Of a stretch of DNA of 34,800 bases, positions 1-8,004 are shown piece after piece. The DNA is from Oscillibacter sp. (GTDB taxonomy: Bacteria; Bacillota; Clostridia; Oscillospirales; Oscillospiraceae): the NCBI GenBank assembly GCA_017937405.1, contig JAGBDS010000044.1, forward strand, positions 1-34,800. Direction: 5' to 3'. Each line of letters opens with the position of its first letter. Position 1 is the stretch's first letter. A program made the position numbers and the translations under genes. Below the pieces are notes generated by a model. That model ran no database searches, had not been told where the DNA came from, and saw nothing but the letters and a program-made list of their open reading frames with translations.

Positions 1-1
1 C

Positions 2-178
2 GGGTGGCTGATATGCGGTATGCCGTGCATCTGGACGTCCAAGCAGTCCGGAGGCAAAGCACTTTTGAGCGGCGGTTTTTTGGAGGGCGCGGACGATGTC
101 CGCCTGCCAAAGGATGAAACGGGCCGCCCGGCGGCATGGCGCTGCCGAAAATGCCGGAAACTGATCGTGGATTTTTAA
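2..178 (+). CDS. C-terminal part of a small zinc-ribbon-like protein (start lies before the window)
   Basis: An open frame runs from the first bases of the window to a TAA at 176-178, giving 58 residues without a start. It ends with the motif CRKCRKLIVDF, preceded by GRPAAW, and carries an ICGMPCIW segment near the beginning. This Trp-then-CxxC-then-short-hydrophobic-end pattern resembles the small DUF6487-type proteins (Pfam PF20097 as I remember it), which have a CPYC knuckle at the N-terminus and a second CxxC at the C-terminus; here the first knuckle would lie outside the window. Function is unknown. The stop is 41 bp before the ileS start with no hairpin between, so the two could be co-transcribed. 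The frame is convincing because of the conserved-looking tail; the family assignment is from memory and tentative. Confidence 0.6.
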   Translation, partial: GWLICGMPCIWTSKQSGGKALLSGGFLEGADDVRLPKDETGRPAAWRCRKCRKLIVDF

Positions 179-219
179 GAAGCATTACGCAGAAAACTGA
201 TTTTATAGGAGCGAGAGAT

Positions 220-2973
220 ATGGATTACAACAAGACCATCAATCTGCCGAAGACCGACTTCCCCATGCGGGCGGGCCTGCCCAAGCGGGAGCCGGAGATG
301 CTGAAGCGCTGGCAGGAGCAGGACGTTTATAACGAGCTGCTGAAGAAGAACGAGGGCAAGCCCCTGTTCAACCTCCACGACGGCCCTCCGTTCTCCAACG
401 GCGCGCTGCATATGGGCCACGCCCTGAACAAGTCCATCAAGGACTTCATCACCCGGTCCTACGCCATGCGGGGCTACTACACCCCCTATATCCCCGGCTG
501 GGATAACCACGGTATGCCCATCGAGTCCGCCATCATCAAGCAGAACAAGCTGAACCACAAGGCCATGAGCATTCCCGATTTCCGCTCCGCCTGCCACGAC
601 TTCGCCAAGCACTATATGGATGTCCAGAGCGAGGGCTTCCAGCGGATGGGCGTCCTGGGCGACTGGGAGCACCCCTACGCCACCATGAATCCCGGCTTTG
701 AGGCCGAGGAGGTCAAGGTGTTCGGCGAGATGTATAAGAAGGGCTATATCTACAAGGGTCTCAAGCCCGTGTACTGGTGCGCCCACGACGAGACCGCCCT
801 GGCTGAGGCCGAGATCGAGTACCAGGACGACCCCTGCACCACTGTCTATGTGAAGTTCCCCATGCACGACGATCTGGGCAAGCTCTCCGCCTATGACCAG
901 AGCAAGCTGTTCTTCGTGATCTGGACCACCACCATCTGGACCCTGCCCGGCAACCTTGCCATCGCCCTGCATCCCGACGAGTCCTACGCCCTGGTGAAGG
1001 TCCCCTCCGGCGATGTGTTCATCATGGCCGAGGCCCTGACCGACAAGGTCATGCGCATCGGCGGCTACGACAGCTACGAGATCGTGGAGACCCATCCCGG
1101 CGCCTTCTTCGAGAACATGCTGGCGGACCATCCCTTCCTGCCCAAGACCTCCCGCCTGCTGCTGGCAGACTACGTCACCATGGACTCCGGTACCGGCTGC
1201 GTCCACACCGCTCCCGGCTTCGGCGCCGACGACTACCAGACCTGCAAGCGCTACGGCATGGACATGGTGGTGCCTGTCAACGACCAGGGCCGCCATACCG
1301 AGTACGCCGGCAAGTACGCCGGCATGTCCACCGACGAAAGTAACCCCATCATCCTGAACGACATGAAGGAGAGCGGCATGCTCTTCGCCTCCGAGGACAT
1401 CGTCCACAGCTATCCCCACTGCTGGCGCTGCAAGAGCCCCATCATCTTCCGTGCCACGCCCCAGTGGTTCTGCTCCGTGGAGTCCTTCAAGGACGAGGCC
1501 TGCGCCGCCGCTGATGACGTGCGCTGGGTGCCCGGCTGGGGCATTGACCGCATGAAGTCCATGATCCGGGAGCGCACCGACTGGTGCATCTCCCGCCAGC
1601 GCAAGTGGGGCCTGCCCATCCCCGTGGTCTACTGCAAGGACTGCGGCAAGCCCATTTGCACCGACGAGACCATCGCCGCCATCTCCGCCCTGTTCGAGAA
1701 GGAGGGCTCCAACGCCTGGTTCTCCAAGGAGGCTGCTGAAATTCTGCCCGATGGCTTCACCTGCCCCCACTGCGGCGGCAGCACCGGCTTTGAGAAGGAG
1801 ACCGACACCCTGGACGGCTGGTTCGACTCCGGCTCCACCCACTTCGCCGCCATGAAGCGGGACCAGGGCTTCTGGCCCGCCACCATGTATATGGAGGGCC
1901 TGGACCAGTACCGCGGCTGGTTCCAGTCCGCCCTGCTGACCGCCGTCGGCGCCTTCGGCCAGGGCGCTCCCTTCAAGGAGTGCGTCACCCACGGCTGGAC
2001 CGTGGACGGTGAGGGCAAGGCCATGCACAAGTCCCTGGGCAATGGCGTGGATCCCGCGGAGGTCTTTGAGAAGTACGGCGCTGACATGCTGCGCCTGTGG
2101 GCCGCTTCCGCCGATTACCACGCCGATATGCGCTGCTCCGACGCCATCTTCAAGCAGCTCTCCCAGAACTACCTGAAGTTCCGCAACACCGCCCGGTACT
2201 GCCTGGGCAACCTGGACGGCTTTGACCCCAACGCCCTGACCCCCGCCGCAGAGATGGAGGAGCTGGACCGCTGGGCCGTCACCCGCCTGAACGACCTCAT
2301 CGAGAAGTGCTTCAAGGCCTACGACGAGTATGAGTTCAATGCCGTGACCCACGCTGTCAACGACTTCTGTGTGGTGGAGCTGTCCAACTTCTATCTGGAC
2401 ATCATCAAGGACCGGCTGTACTGCGACGAGAAGGACGGTGCCAAGCGCCGCAGCGCCCAAACCGCCCTGTGGCTGATCCTGGACACCATGACCAAGATCA
2501 TGGCCCCCATCCTGGCCTTCACCTGTGATGAAATTTGGCAGGCCATGCCCCACCGGGAGGCTGACGACGAGCGCAACGTGGTGTTCAACGAGATGAACAA
2601 GCCCTTCGCCGAGTACGCCCTGGACGACGCTGCTATGGCGAAGTGGGATAAGATCATCGCTGTCCGCACCGCCGTCAACGGCGTGCTGGAGACCGCCCGT
2701 GCCGAGAAGAAGATCGGCAAGGCTTTGGAGGCCGAGGTCCGGCTGACCGTTCCCGCGGAGGACGCTTTCCTGGCGGAGATGGACGGTGAGCTTCTTGCCG
2801 ACCTGCTGATCGTCTCCCATGTGGACGTGACCGTGGGCACCGAGCTGGCCGCTTCTGTGGAGAACGCCGCCGGTACCAAGTGCCCCCGCTGCTGGAAGCA
2901 CAGCACCCAGGCCGACGAGAACGGCCTGTGCCCCCGCTGTGCCGCCGTGGTGGCCACCCTGCCCGAGTTCTGA
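220..2973 (+). CDS. ileS: isoleucyl-tRNA synthetase
   Basis: A 917-residue class I synthetase that charges tRNA-Ile in the cytoplasm. The HIGH motif reads HMGH (residues 64-67) inside a GPPFSNGALHMGHALN block. The CP1 editing domain shows TTTIWTLPGNLA and GTGCVHTAPGFGADDY. The catalytic loop reads KAMHKSLGN (600-608), so the usual KMSKS is altered but keeps the final KS. The C-terminus has a four-cysteine zinc knuckle, CPRCW (from residue 888) and CPRC, typical of bacterial type IleRS. The frame stays open 28 codons further upstream, but the ATG at 220 has a good ribosome site (AGGAG at 207-211) and begins MDYNKTINLPKTDFPMRAGLP, the usual IleRS start. No T-box is visible in the 41 bp upstream. 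Codon use is strongly biased to C/G-ending codons, as expected of a highly expressed gene. Confidence 0.97.
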   Translation: MDYNKTINLPKTDFPMRAGLPKREPEMLKRWQEQDVYNELLKKNEGKPLFNLHDGPPFSNGALHMGHALNKSIKDFITRSYAMRGYYTPYIPGWDNHGMPIESAIIKQNKLNHKAMSIPDFRSACHDFAKHYMDVQSEGFQRMGVLGDWEHPYATMNPGFEAEEVKVFGEMYKKGYIYKGLKPVYWCAHDETALAEAEIEYQDDPCTTVYVKFPMHDDLGKLSAYDQSKLFFVIWTTTIWTLPGNLAIALHPDESYALVKVPSGDVFIMAEALTDKVMRIGGYDSYEIVETHPGAFFENMLADHPFLPKTSRLLLADYVTMDSGTGCVHTAPGFGADDYQTCKRYGMDMVVPVNDQGRHTEYAGKYAGMSTDESNPIILNDMKESGMLFASEDIVHSYPHCWRCKSPIIFRATPQWFCSVESFKDEACAAADDVRWVPGWGIDRMKSMIRERTDWCISRQRKWGLPIPVVYCKDCGKPICTDETIAAISALFEKEGSNAWFSKEAAEILPDGFTCPHCGGSTGFEKETDTLDGWFDSGSTHFAAMKRDQGFWPATMYMEGLDQYRGWFQSALLTAVGAFGQGAPFKECVTHGWTVDGEGKAMHKSLGNGVDPAEVFEKYGADMLRLWAASADYHADMRCSDAIFKQLSQNYLKFRNTARYCLGNLDGFDPNALTPAAEMEELDRWAVTRLNDLIEKCFKAYDEYEFNAVTHAVNDFCVVELSNFYLDIIKDRLYCDEKDGAKRRSAQTALWLILDTMTKIMAPILAFTCDEIWQAMPHREADDERNVVFNEMNKPFAEYALDDAAMAKWDKIIAVRTAVNGVLETARAEKKIGKALEAEVRLTVPAEDAFLAEMDGELLADLLIVSHVDVTVGTELAASVENAAGTKCPRCWKHSTQADENGLCPRCAAVVATLPEF

Positions 2974-2982
2974 TAACCGCAA

Positions 2983-3013
2983 AAGGCCCGGAAGTGTGCT
3001 GCTTCCGGGCCTT
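2983..3013 (+). terminator. stem-loop after ileS, probable terminator
   Basis: AAGGCCCGGAAG (2983-2994) pairs perfectly with CTTCCGGGCCTT (3002-3013) around a 7-nt loop, nine bases after the ileS stop. There is no long T run after it, only CTT, so as an intrinsic terminator on the + strand it is imperfect. It may act with the structured repeat that follows. Confidence 0.5.
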
Positions 3014-3039
3014 GCACATACAGCAGGCCCCTGCTGGGG

Positions 3040-3141
3040 GGGGATGCGCCCCCACTTTTCTTTGGGTTGCGCCCAAAGAAAAGTTGCCGCGCCCGGTGGG
3101 AAAAGAAAAGCGCTTTGCGCAAAACCGGCGCCATGGGCGCC
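3040..3141 (+). repeat. structured intergenic repeat, left copy
   Basis: About 100 bp holding two hairpins: ACTTTTCTTTGGG/CCCAAAGAAAAGT (3054-3066 with 3072-3084, 13 bp perfect) and GGCGCC/GGCGCC (3127-3141). Between them lies GGTGGGAAAAGAAA followed by CGCTTT. The reverse complement of 3518-3620 has the same elements in the same order, so this is one of two inverted copies. It looks like a dispersed palindromic repeat family and not a gene; any function is unknown. Confidence 0.7.
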
Positions 3142-3517
3142 TTATTTGCTTAAAACGTGGGGCCCCAACAAGAGGCATTGGGCAGTTGAGGTAATCGTCA
3201 GCGCTGGGCGCGGGCCCGGTTTTGCTGAATGTTTCAGTCTGTGGCCCGCGACCGGGAATTGCGAAGTCGGGGTGCAAGAACGACTTGACCAGCGTCTCTT
3301 TCCGCTGCCGCTCTGCCGACCTCGAATCGGCCAGCGCTAAGCGAAGCGGGGAGCGCGGAAGGAGAAGCAGAGGCCATACGACGACCACCCCGAAAGCCCC
3401 ACCCAAGCCACCAACTGCGGGCACCACTTTCCCTGTTCCTTAAAGGTATAACGCACCTGGCATAAGCTTTCCAAGTTTCCACCGTCCTGACTCGCCCGAC
3501 CCCCGTACTTGTCCAAA
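3142..3517. other. non-coding spacer between two inverted repeats
   Basis: About 375 bp lying between the inverted copies of the structured repeat. Open frames occur on both strands, but none has a ribosome site, a recognisable domain or codon use like the neighbouring genes, so I do not call a gene. I see no tRNA, no transposase fragment and no clear promoter. Confidence 0.5.
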
Positions 3518-3620
3518 CCTGCCCAAAGGGCAGGATTTGGACATAAAGCGGTTTCTTTTCCACCGCTGCGGCGGCGACTTTTCTTTGACGCTGTCAAAGA
3601 AAAGTGGGGGCCGCATCCCC
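3518..3620 (-). repeat. structured intergenic repeat, right copy (inverted)
   Basis: Read on the minus strand this copy starts GGGGATGCGGCCCCC, followed by the hairpin ACTTTTCTTTGAC/GTCAAAGAAAAGT (3577-3589 with 3593-3605), then GGTGGAAAAGAAA, CGCTTT, and a second hairpin CCTGCCC/GGGCAGG (3518-3534). The order matches the copy at 3040-3141, and both stems are kept although their sequences differ. The remaining 156 bp to the mnmE start are GC-rich and show no gene. Confidence 0.7.
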
Positions 3621-3776
3621 GCGCCGCAAAGCGGCGCAATCCCCCGTCCCCGCCCCGCGGGCGGACCCTCTTCCCCCTTTCTGAAAGAGAAGCAAGTACC
3701 TCGTCCTCGTGCCGCCCAGCGGCACATCGTCCCGCGCCCGTTGGGCGCGTCGGCCCCCACCAAAGGAGTTGATTTC

Positions 3777-5153
3777 ATGGATATCATCGCCGCCATCGCC
3801 ACCGGCTGCTCCCCCACCGCCATCGGCATTGTCCGGGTCTCGGGCGAAGGTTGCTTTTCCTTGTGCGACAAGGTTTTCCGGGCCGCCAACGGCCGCCCCT
3901 TTTCCGTCCAGCCGTCCCATAAAATGGCATTTGGCGAGATGCTGGACGCCCAGGGCCGCGTCATCGACCAGGGCCTTGCCGTCCGCTTCCCCGGCCCCCA
4001 CAGCTACACCGGCGAGGACTCCGCCGAGTTCCACTGCCACGGCTCCCCCGTAGTGCTCCGGGAGCTGCTGGACGCTCTCTTTGCCGCCGGGGCCCGGCAG
4101 GCAAAAGCAGGAGAGTTCACCCAGCGGGCCTTTTTGAACGGGCGGCTGGACCTGACCCAGGCGGAGGCCGTCATCGACCTCATCGACGCGGAGACCGCCG
4201 CCGCCGCCCGGAACGCCGCCGCCCAGCTGGACGGCGGCCTGCGCCGGGTGCTGGAACCCATCCAGGACGCCCTGCTGGACATCACCTCCCGGTTCTACGC
4301 CGTGGTGGACTACCCCGACGAGGACATTGAGGACGTAAAACCGGAGCAGGTCGCGGAAGCCCTTTCTTCTGCCGAAAAGCAGCTCACCTCCCTGCTCGCC
4401 ACCTGCCAGCGGGGAAAGGTGCTGAAATCCGGCGTGCGGACCGCCATCGTGGGCCGTCCCAACGCTGGGAAGTCCTCTCTGCTCAACGCCTTGGCGGGCT
4501 ATGAGCGGGCCATCGTCACCGACATTCCCGGCACCACCCGGGACACGGTGGAGGAATCCGTCCTCTGCGGCGGCGTGCTGCTGCGGCTCATTGATACCGC
4601 CGGCATCCGGGATACGGAGGATATTGTGGAACAAAAGGGCGTGGAGCGCAGCCGCAAGGCGCTCCAATCCGCCGACTTGGTGCTGGCGGTGGTGGACGGC
4701 TCCGTTCCCCTGACGGCTGAGGACCTGGAGGTCCTGCGGCTGGCGGCGGAAAGTCCCCGCTGGATCGCGGTGTTTTCCAAACGCGACCTCTGGAATACCA
4801 AGGCCCGCTCCATCGGCCTTGCGGGCAGCCCCACCCCCGCCGCGTCCGTGACCCTCTCCTCTGTTACCGGCGAGGGCCTGGACGAGCTGGAGGCCGCCGT
4901 TTCCGCCCTGTTTCCCGCCGGAGACCCCAAGGAGGCCGGAAGCCTGCTGACCGACCAGCGGCAGGAGGAGGCGGTCCGCCGGGCCAGGGATGCTGTCCGC
5001 CGGGCGCGGACGGCCCTGGACGATGGTCTGACCCCCGACGCGGTGCTGACCGACGCTGAGGAGGCTTTGGATGCCCTGGGTGAGCTGACGGGCCGGACGG
5101 CAAAGGAGGAGATCGTCTCCCGCATCTTCTCCCGGTTCTGCGTGGGAAAATAA
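3777..5153 (+). CDS. mnmE: tRNA modification GTPase MnmE
   Basis: A 458-residue GTPase that, with MnmG, makes the 5-carboxymethylaminomethyl group on wobble U34 of certain tRNAs. The N-terminal tetrahydrofolate-binding domain starts MDIIAAIATG and contains GEFTQRAFLNGRLDLTQAEAV. The G domain has the P loop GRPNAGKSS (226-234), a TTRDT switch and DTAG. The protein ends in CVGK, the conserved C-terminal Cys motif. The frame is open upstream to 3537, but the ATG at 3777 follows AAAGGAG (3762-3768) and is the normal start. In many Firmicutes mnmE is followed by mnmG and rsmG; here it is followed by a DUF1836 gene. Confidence 0.97.
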   Translation: MDIIAAIATGCSPTAIGIVRVSGEGCFSLCDKVFRAANGRPFSVQPSHKMAFGEMLDAQGRVIDQGLAVRFPGPHSYTGEDSAEFHCHGSPVVLRELLDALFAAGARQAKAGEFTQRAFLNGRLDLTQAEAVIDLIDAETAAAARNAAAQLDGGLRRVLEPIQDALLDITSRFYAVVDYPDEDIEDVKPEQVAEALSSAEKQLTSLLATCQRGKVLKSGVRTAIVGRPNAGKSSLLNALAGYERAIVTDIPGTTRDTVEESVLCGGVLLRLIDTAGIRDTEDIVEQKGVERSRKALQSADLVLAVVDGSVPLTAEDLEVLRLAAESPRWIAVFSKRDLWNTKARSIGLAGSPTPAASVTLSSVTGEGLDELEAAVSALFPAGDPKEAGSLLTDQRQEEAVRRARDAVRRARTALDDGLTPDAVLTDAEEALDALGELTGRTAKEEIVSRIFSRFCVGK

Positions 5154-5203
5154 ATACCCCTCCGGGGTATATAAAACCGCCCCCCAATACCCCCCTGGGG
5201 TAT
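5154..5203 (+). terminator. two tandem near-identical hairpins after mnmE
   Basis: ATACCCC-TCC-GGGGTAT (5154-5170) starts directly after the mnmE stop, and ATACCCC-CCT-GGGGTAT (5187-5203) follows 16 bp later. Each is a 7-bp stem with a 3-nt loop; the arms are identical and only the loop differs. There is no strong T run, so termination is inferred from position. A TTTTTAAAG tract follows at 5232. Confidence 0.5.
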
Positions 5204-5245
5204 CGAAATCCGTTGGAATATCGTTCCCGCCTTTTTAAAGCACGG

Positions 5246-5274
5246 TTTACAAAATCACGTGACAGTGGTATAAT
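5246..5274 (+). promoter_or_regulatory. sigma-A type promoter for the DUF1836-degV pair
   Basis: TTTACA (5246-5251), 17-bp spacer, TATAAT (5269-5274) with a TG at 5266-5267 giving an extended -10. Transcription should start near 5281, about 30 bases before the ATG at 5311. Confidence 0.85.
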
Positions 5275-5310
5275 ACCTTCGTATCTGGTTTTCGCATAAA
5301 GGAGGAACGT

Positions 5311-5862
5311 ATGCACGATTTGAATGAACTGCGCCAGCGGCTTCAGACGCAGCGGCCCGTACCCTGGGACCAGCTGCCGGACTTCGCCCTGTACATGGAC
5401 CAGGTCCTCAGCTATATGGACCGGCAGGTCCTTCGTTTCGATGACGAGGACGCTCTGACCGCCGCCATGGTGAACAACTACACAAAAAGCGGCCTGGTTC
5501 CCCGGGCTGAGGGGAAAAAGTACAGCCGGGAGCATCTGGCCTATCTCACCGCCATCTGCGTTTTGAAACGGGTGCTGTCCGCCAAGGACATGGACCTGCT
5601 GTTCCGGGAGGAGCTGCGGGACGACCGGCAGGTGGAGGAGGGCTACACCTCCTTCTGCGCCAGTCTGGACAGCGCTTTGAACCTGACTGCCGACGAGATG
5701 GCTGACCGCACCGGGGAGGATTCCCTGGCGGATTCCGCCATCCACTTCGCCCTGCTCAGCTACGCCGCCGGAGTAGCCAGCAGCCGGTATGTGGCCGCCC
5801 TGCGGGAACGGCAGGAGGCGGAGCATCCGGGCAAGGCAAAAAAAGGAAAGGAGCACGATTGA
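5311..5862 (+). CDS. DUF1836 domain-containing protein
   Basis: A 183-residue soluble protein starting MHDLNELRQRL, with a ribosome site AAAGGAGG (5298-5305) before the ATG. The middle matches the DUF1836 pattern as I know it: LPDFALYMDQVLSYMDRQ, then KYSREHLAYLTAICVLKRVLSAKDM. These proteins are common in Clostridia and are usually described as possible DNA-binding or regulatory proteins, but no function has been firmly shown. There are no membrane segments, and the C-terminus is charged (KAKKGKEHD). The TGA at 5860-5862 is one base from the next ATG, so the gene is surely co-transcribed with the DegV gene from the promoter at 5246. Confidence 0.85.
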   Translation: MHDLNELRQRLQTQRPVPWDQLPDFALYMDQVLSYMDRQVLRFDDEDALTAAMVNNYTKSGLVPRAEGKKYSREHLAYLTAICVLKRVLSAKDMDLLFREELRDDRQVEEGYTSFCASLDSALNLTADEMADRTGEDSLADSAIHFALLSYAAGVASSRYVAALRERQEAEHPGKAKKGKEHD

Positions 5863-5863
5863 T

Positions 5864-6736
5864 ATGCGTGATTTTGTCATTCTGACCGACAGTTGCTGTG
5901 ACCTGACGCCGGAGCTGGCCCAGGAGCTGGGGCTGACCGTCATTCCCCTGAGTTTGGAGATGAGCGGCGCCACCTATCACAATTACCTGGATGGCCGGGA
6001 GATCGGCTTCCACGATTTCTACGAGCGCATCCGCTCCGGAGAGACTGCCACCACCTCCGCCGTCAGCGTGGGCGTCTTTGAGGAGGCCATGACCAAGGCC
6101 GCCGATGAAGGAAAAGATGTGCTGTGCCTGTGCTTCTCCTCCGCCCTGTCCACCACCTACCAGTCCGCCGCCATCGCCGCCAAGGATTTGTCCGAGAGCC
6201 GGCCGGAGGCGAAGTTCCTGGTGGTGGATTCCCTGTGCGCCTCTCTGGGCCAGGGCCTGTTTGTGTACCTCTGCGCCCAAGAGAAAGCCAAGGGCCGCTC
6301 TCTGGAGGAGGTTTACAACTTCGCCCTGGAGACCCGGGGCAAGGTGTGCCACTGGTTCACCGTGGACGACCTGAACCACCTGAAGCGGGGCGGACGCATT
6401 AGCGCCGCCACGGCGCTGTTCGGCACCATGCTGGCCATCAAGCCCGTGATGCATGTGGACGACGAGGGCCGCCTCATCCCCGTCAGCAAGGCCCGGGGCC
6501 GGAAGGCCTCCCTGCTGGCCCTGGTGGACGAGATGGAAAAGACCGCCATTGACCCGAAGGGCCAGACGGTATTTATCAGCCATGGCGACTGTCTGGAGGA
6601 CGCCGAGTTCGTCGCCAATGAGGTCCGCCGCCGCTTCGGCACGGAGGACATCCGCATCAACTATGTGGGGCCTGTCATCGGAAACCACTCCGGTCCGGGC
6701 ACTTTGGCACTCTTCTTCCTGGGACGCTCTCGCTAA
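5864..6736 (+). CDS. DegV family fatty-acid-binding protein
   Basis: A 290-residue protein of the DegV (EDD) family. Members bind long-chain fatty acids and, as FakB, present them to the kinase FakA for phosphorylation and entry into phospholipid synthesis. The N-terminus MRDFVILTDSCCDLTPELAQ is the typical DegV start. Also seen are TTSAVSVGVFEEAM, the SSALSTTYQSA loop that contacts the ligand head group, VVDSLCASLGQGL, and RGGRISAATALFGTMLAIKPV. The C-terminus VGPVIGNHSGPGTLALFFLG is also characteristic. The ATG at 5864 follows AAAGGAAAGGAG inside the end of the upstream gene. No fakA is in view, so assignment as FakB is not proven. Confidence 0.93.
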   Translation: MRDFVILTDSCCDLTPELAQELGLTVIPLSLEMSGATYHNYLDGREIGFHDFYERIRSGETATTSAVSVGVFEEAMTKAADEGKDVLCLCFSSALSTTYQSAAIAAKDLSESRPEAKFLVVDSLCASLGQGLFVYLCAQEKAKGRSLEEVYNFALETRGKVCHWFTVDDLNHLKRGGRISAATALFGTMLAIKPVMHVDDEGRLIPVSKARGRKASLLALVDEMEKTAIDPKGQTVFISHGDCLEDAEFVANEVRRRFGTEDIRINYVGPVIGNHSGPGTLALFFLGRSR

Positions 6737-6787
6737 GGCTCGGCGTCCTCCAAGGGGGACTTTCCACCGTCGCGGCGTTACGATTTC

Positions 6788-6984
6788 CGGACACTCTGTG
6801 TCCGCCAATCGTGCCGCTCCCTCGAAATAGGCTCGCTTTTTCCGCCACTGGCGGCGCTTCGCCTATTTCCCCCTTAGACGCTACACGGGGCAAAGCCCCG
6901 TTTCGCTGAACCCCCTCGCCTTTGCACGCAAAGGCGTCACTGCGGTGGGCAGCAGTGTTCTGCCAGAAATAAATTCCGGCAGAA
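6788..6984 (+). repeat. cluster of five perfect hairpins between degV and prmA
   Basis: The 291-bp gap between degV and prmA (6737-7027) has no gene but holds five perfect stem-loops: CGGACAC/GTGTCCG (6788-6804), GAAATAGGC/GCCTATTTC with an inner CCGCCA/TGGCGG (6824-6869), ACGGGGC/GCCCCGT (6885-6901), GCCTTTGC/GCAAAGGC (6918-6935) and TTCTGCC/GGCAGAA (6958-6984). None is followed by a good T run. They may be degenerate copies of intergenic repeats or a structured leader of prmA; I cannot tell which. Confidence 0.6.
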
Positions 6985-7027
6985 CAAATTGAATTTTCCG
7001 CTTTTGCGGAGATATGGTGAGGAACAT

Positions 7028-7984
7028 ATGAACTGGCTTGCACTGCATATTGAGACGAACCACGCCGGGCTGGAGCCGGTGGAGACCATGCTCTCCGCCC
7101 TGGGCATCGACGGCGTGGTGATTGACGACGAAACCGAATTTCAGGATTTCCTGGAGAACAACCACCAATACTGGGACTATGTGGACGAGGAACTGGAGGA
7201 AAAGATGCGGGGCGCGTCCCAGGTCACCTTCTACCTCTCCGCCGACGAGGAGGGCTTCGCCAAAATGGGCGAGGTCCGCATCGCCCTGCAGTCCCTGAAG
7301 GAGAGCCGGGACGACTGCGGCTCCCTGCTGATGACCATGGACGACCTGCAGGACGCCGACTGGGAAAACAACTGGAAGCAATACTACAAGCCCATGGAGA
7401 TCGGCCAGCGGCTGCTGGTCATCCCCCAGTGGGAAGAGGCCGACTGCGGCAATCGGGTCCCCCTCATTCTGGACCCGGGCCTGACCTTCGGCACCGGCAG
7501 CCACGCCACCACCCAGCTGTGCCTGACGGCGCTGGAAAAGGCGGTCCGGGGCGGTGAAAAGGTATTGGACCTGGGCTGCGGCAGCGGTATCCTGTCCATT
7601 GCGGCATTGAAGCTGGGGGCGGCATCCGCCGTGGCGGTGGACATCGACGACAAGTGCCTGAACGTGGCCTATGAAAATGCCGCCCTCAACGGCATCGGCA
7701 AGGACACCTACACCGTGAAGGTGGGCGACGTCCTGGGCGACGAGGCGATACGGGCCGAGTTGGGCGGCGGATACGACGTCGTGCTGGCCAACATCGTGGC
7801 AGACGTCATCATCGGCCTGGTGCCCATGGTGCGCTCCCTGCTGGCTCCCGGCGGGCTGTTCCTCTGCTCCGGCATTATCGACGACCGGGCGGAGGAGGTA
7901 GCGGCTCATTTGCGGGAAGCCGGTCTGGAGATCGCGGAGACCCGCAGCGCCGACGGCTGGTTCGCCTACACCTGTCACTTCTGA
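7028..7984 (+). CDS. prmA: ribosomal protein L11 methyltransferase
   Basis: A 318-residue S-adenosylmethionine-dependent enzyme that methylates ribosomal protein L11. The SAM-binding motif VLDLGCGSG is at 179-187, preceded by the PrmA signature LDPGLTFGTGSHATTQLCL and followed by ALKLGAASAVAVDIDDKCL. The catalytic-domain motif VVLANIVADVIIGL is present. The first ~150 residues form the substrate-recognition part, with the usual acidic run EELEEKM. The frame is open 13 codons upstream, but the ATG at 7028 follows GGTGAGG and begins MNWLALHI, a usual PrmA start. Length is normal. It is followed after 20 bp by the transporter gene. Confidence 0.96.
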   Translation: MNWLALHIETNHAGLEPVETMLSALGIDGVVIDDETEFQDFLENNHQYWDYVDEELEEKMRGASQVTFYLSADEEGFAKMGEVRIALQSLKESRDDCGSLLMTMDDLQDADWENNWKQYYKPMEIGQRLLVIPQWEEADCGNRVPLILDPGLTFGTGSHATTQLCLTALEKAVRGGEKVLDLGCGSGILSIAALKLGAASAVAVDIDDKCLNVAYENAALNGIGKDTYTVKVGDVLGDEAIRAELGGGYDVVLANIVADVIIGLVPMVRSLLAPGGLFLCSGIIDDRAEEVAAHLREAGLEIAETRSADGWFAYTCHF

Positions 7985-8004
7985 CGCCACGAGGAGGTCT
8001 TCCT

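Noticed and set aside
175-2982. A 935-residue open frame on the minus strand opposite ileS
   Set aside because: It is a mirror of the GC-rich ileS codons: low-complexity composition rich in Gly, Val, Leu and His, no domain and no ribosome site. The same applies to the long minus-strand frames opposite the GH13/mrdA and aspS genes.
3142-3517. Open frames on both strands between the inverted repeats, considered as a transposase remnant or small gene
   Set aside because: No ribosome sites, no recognisable motif and composition unlike the real genes.
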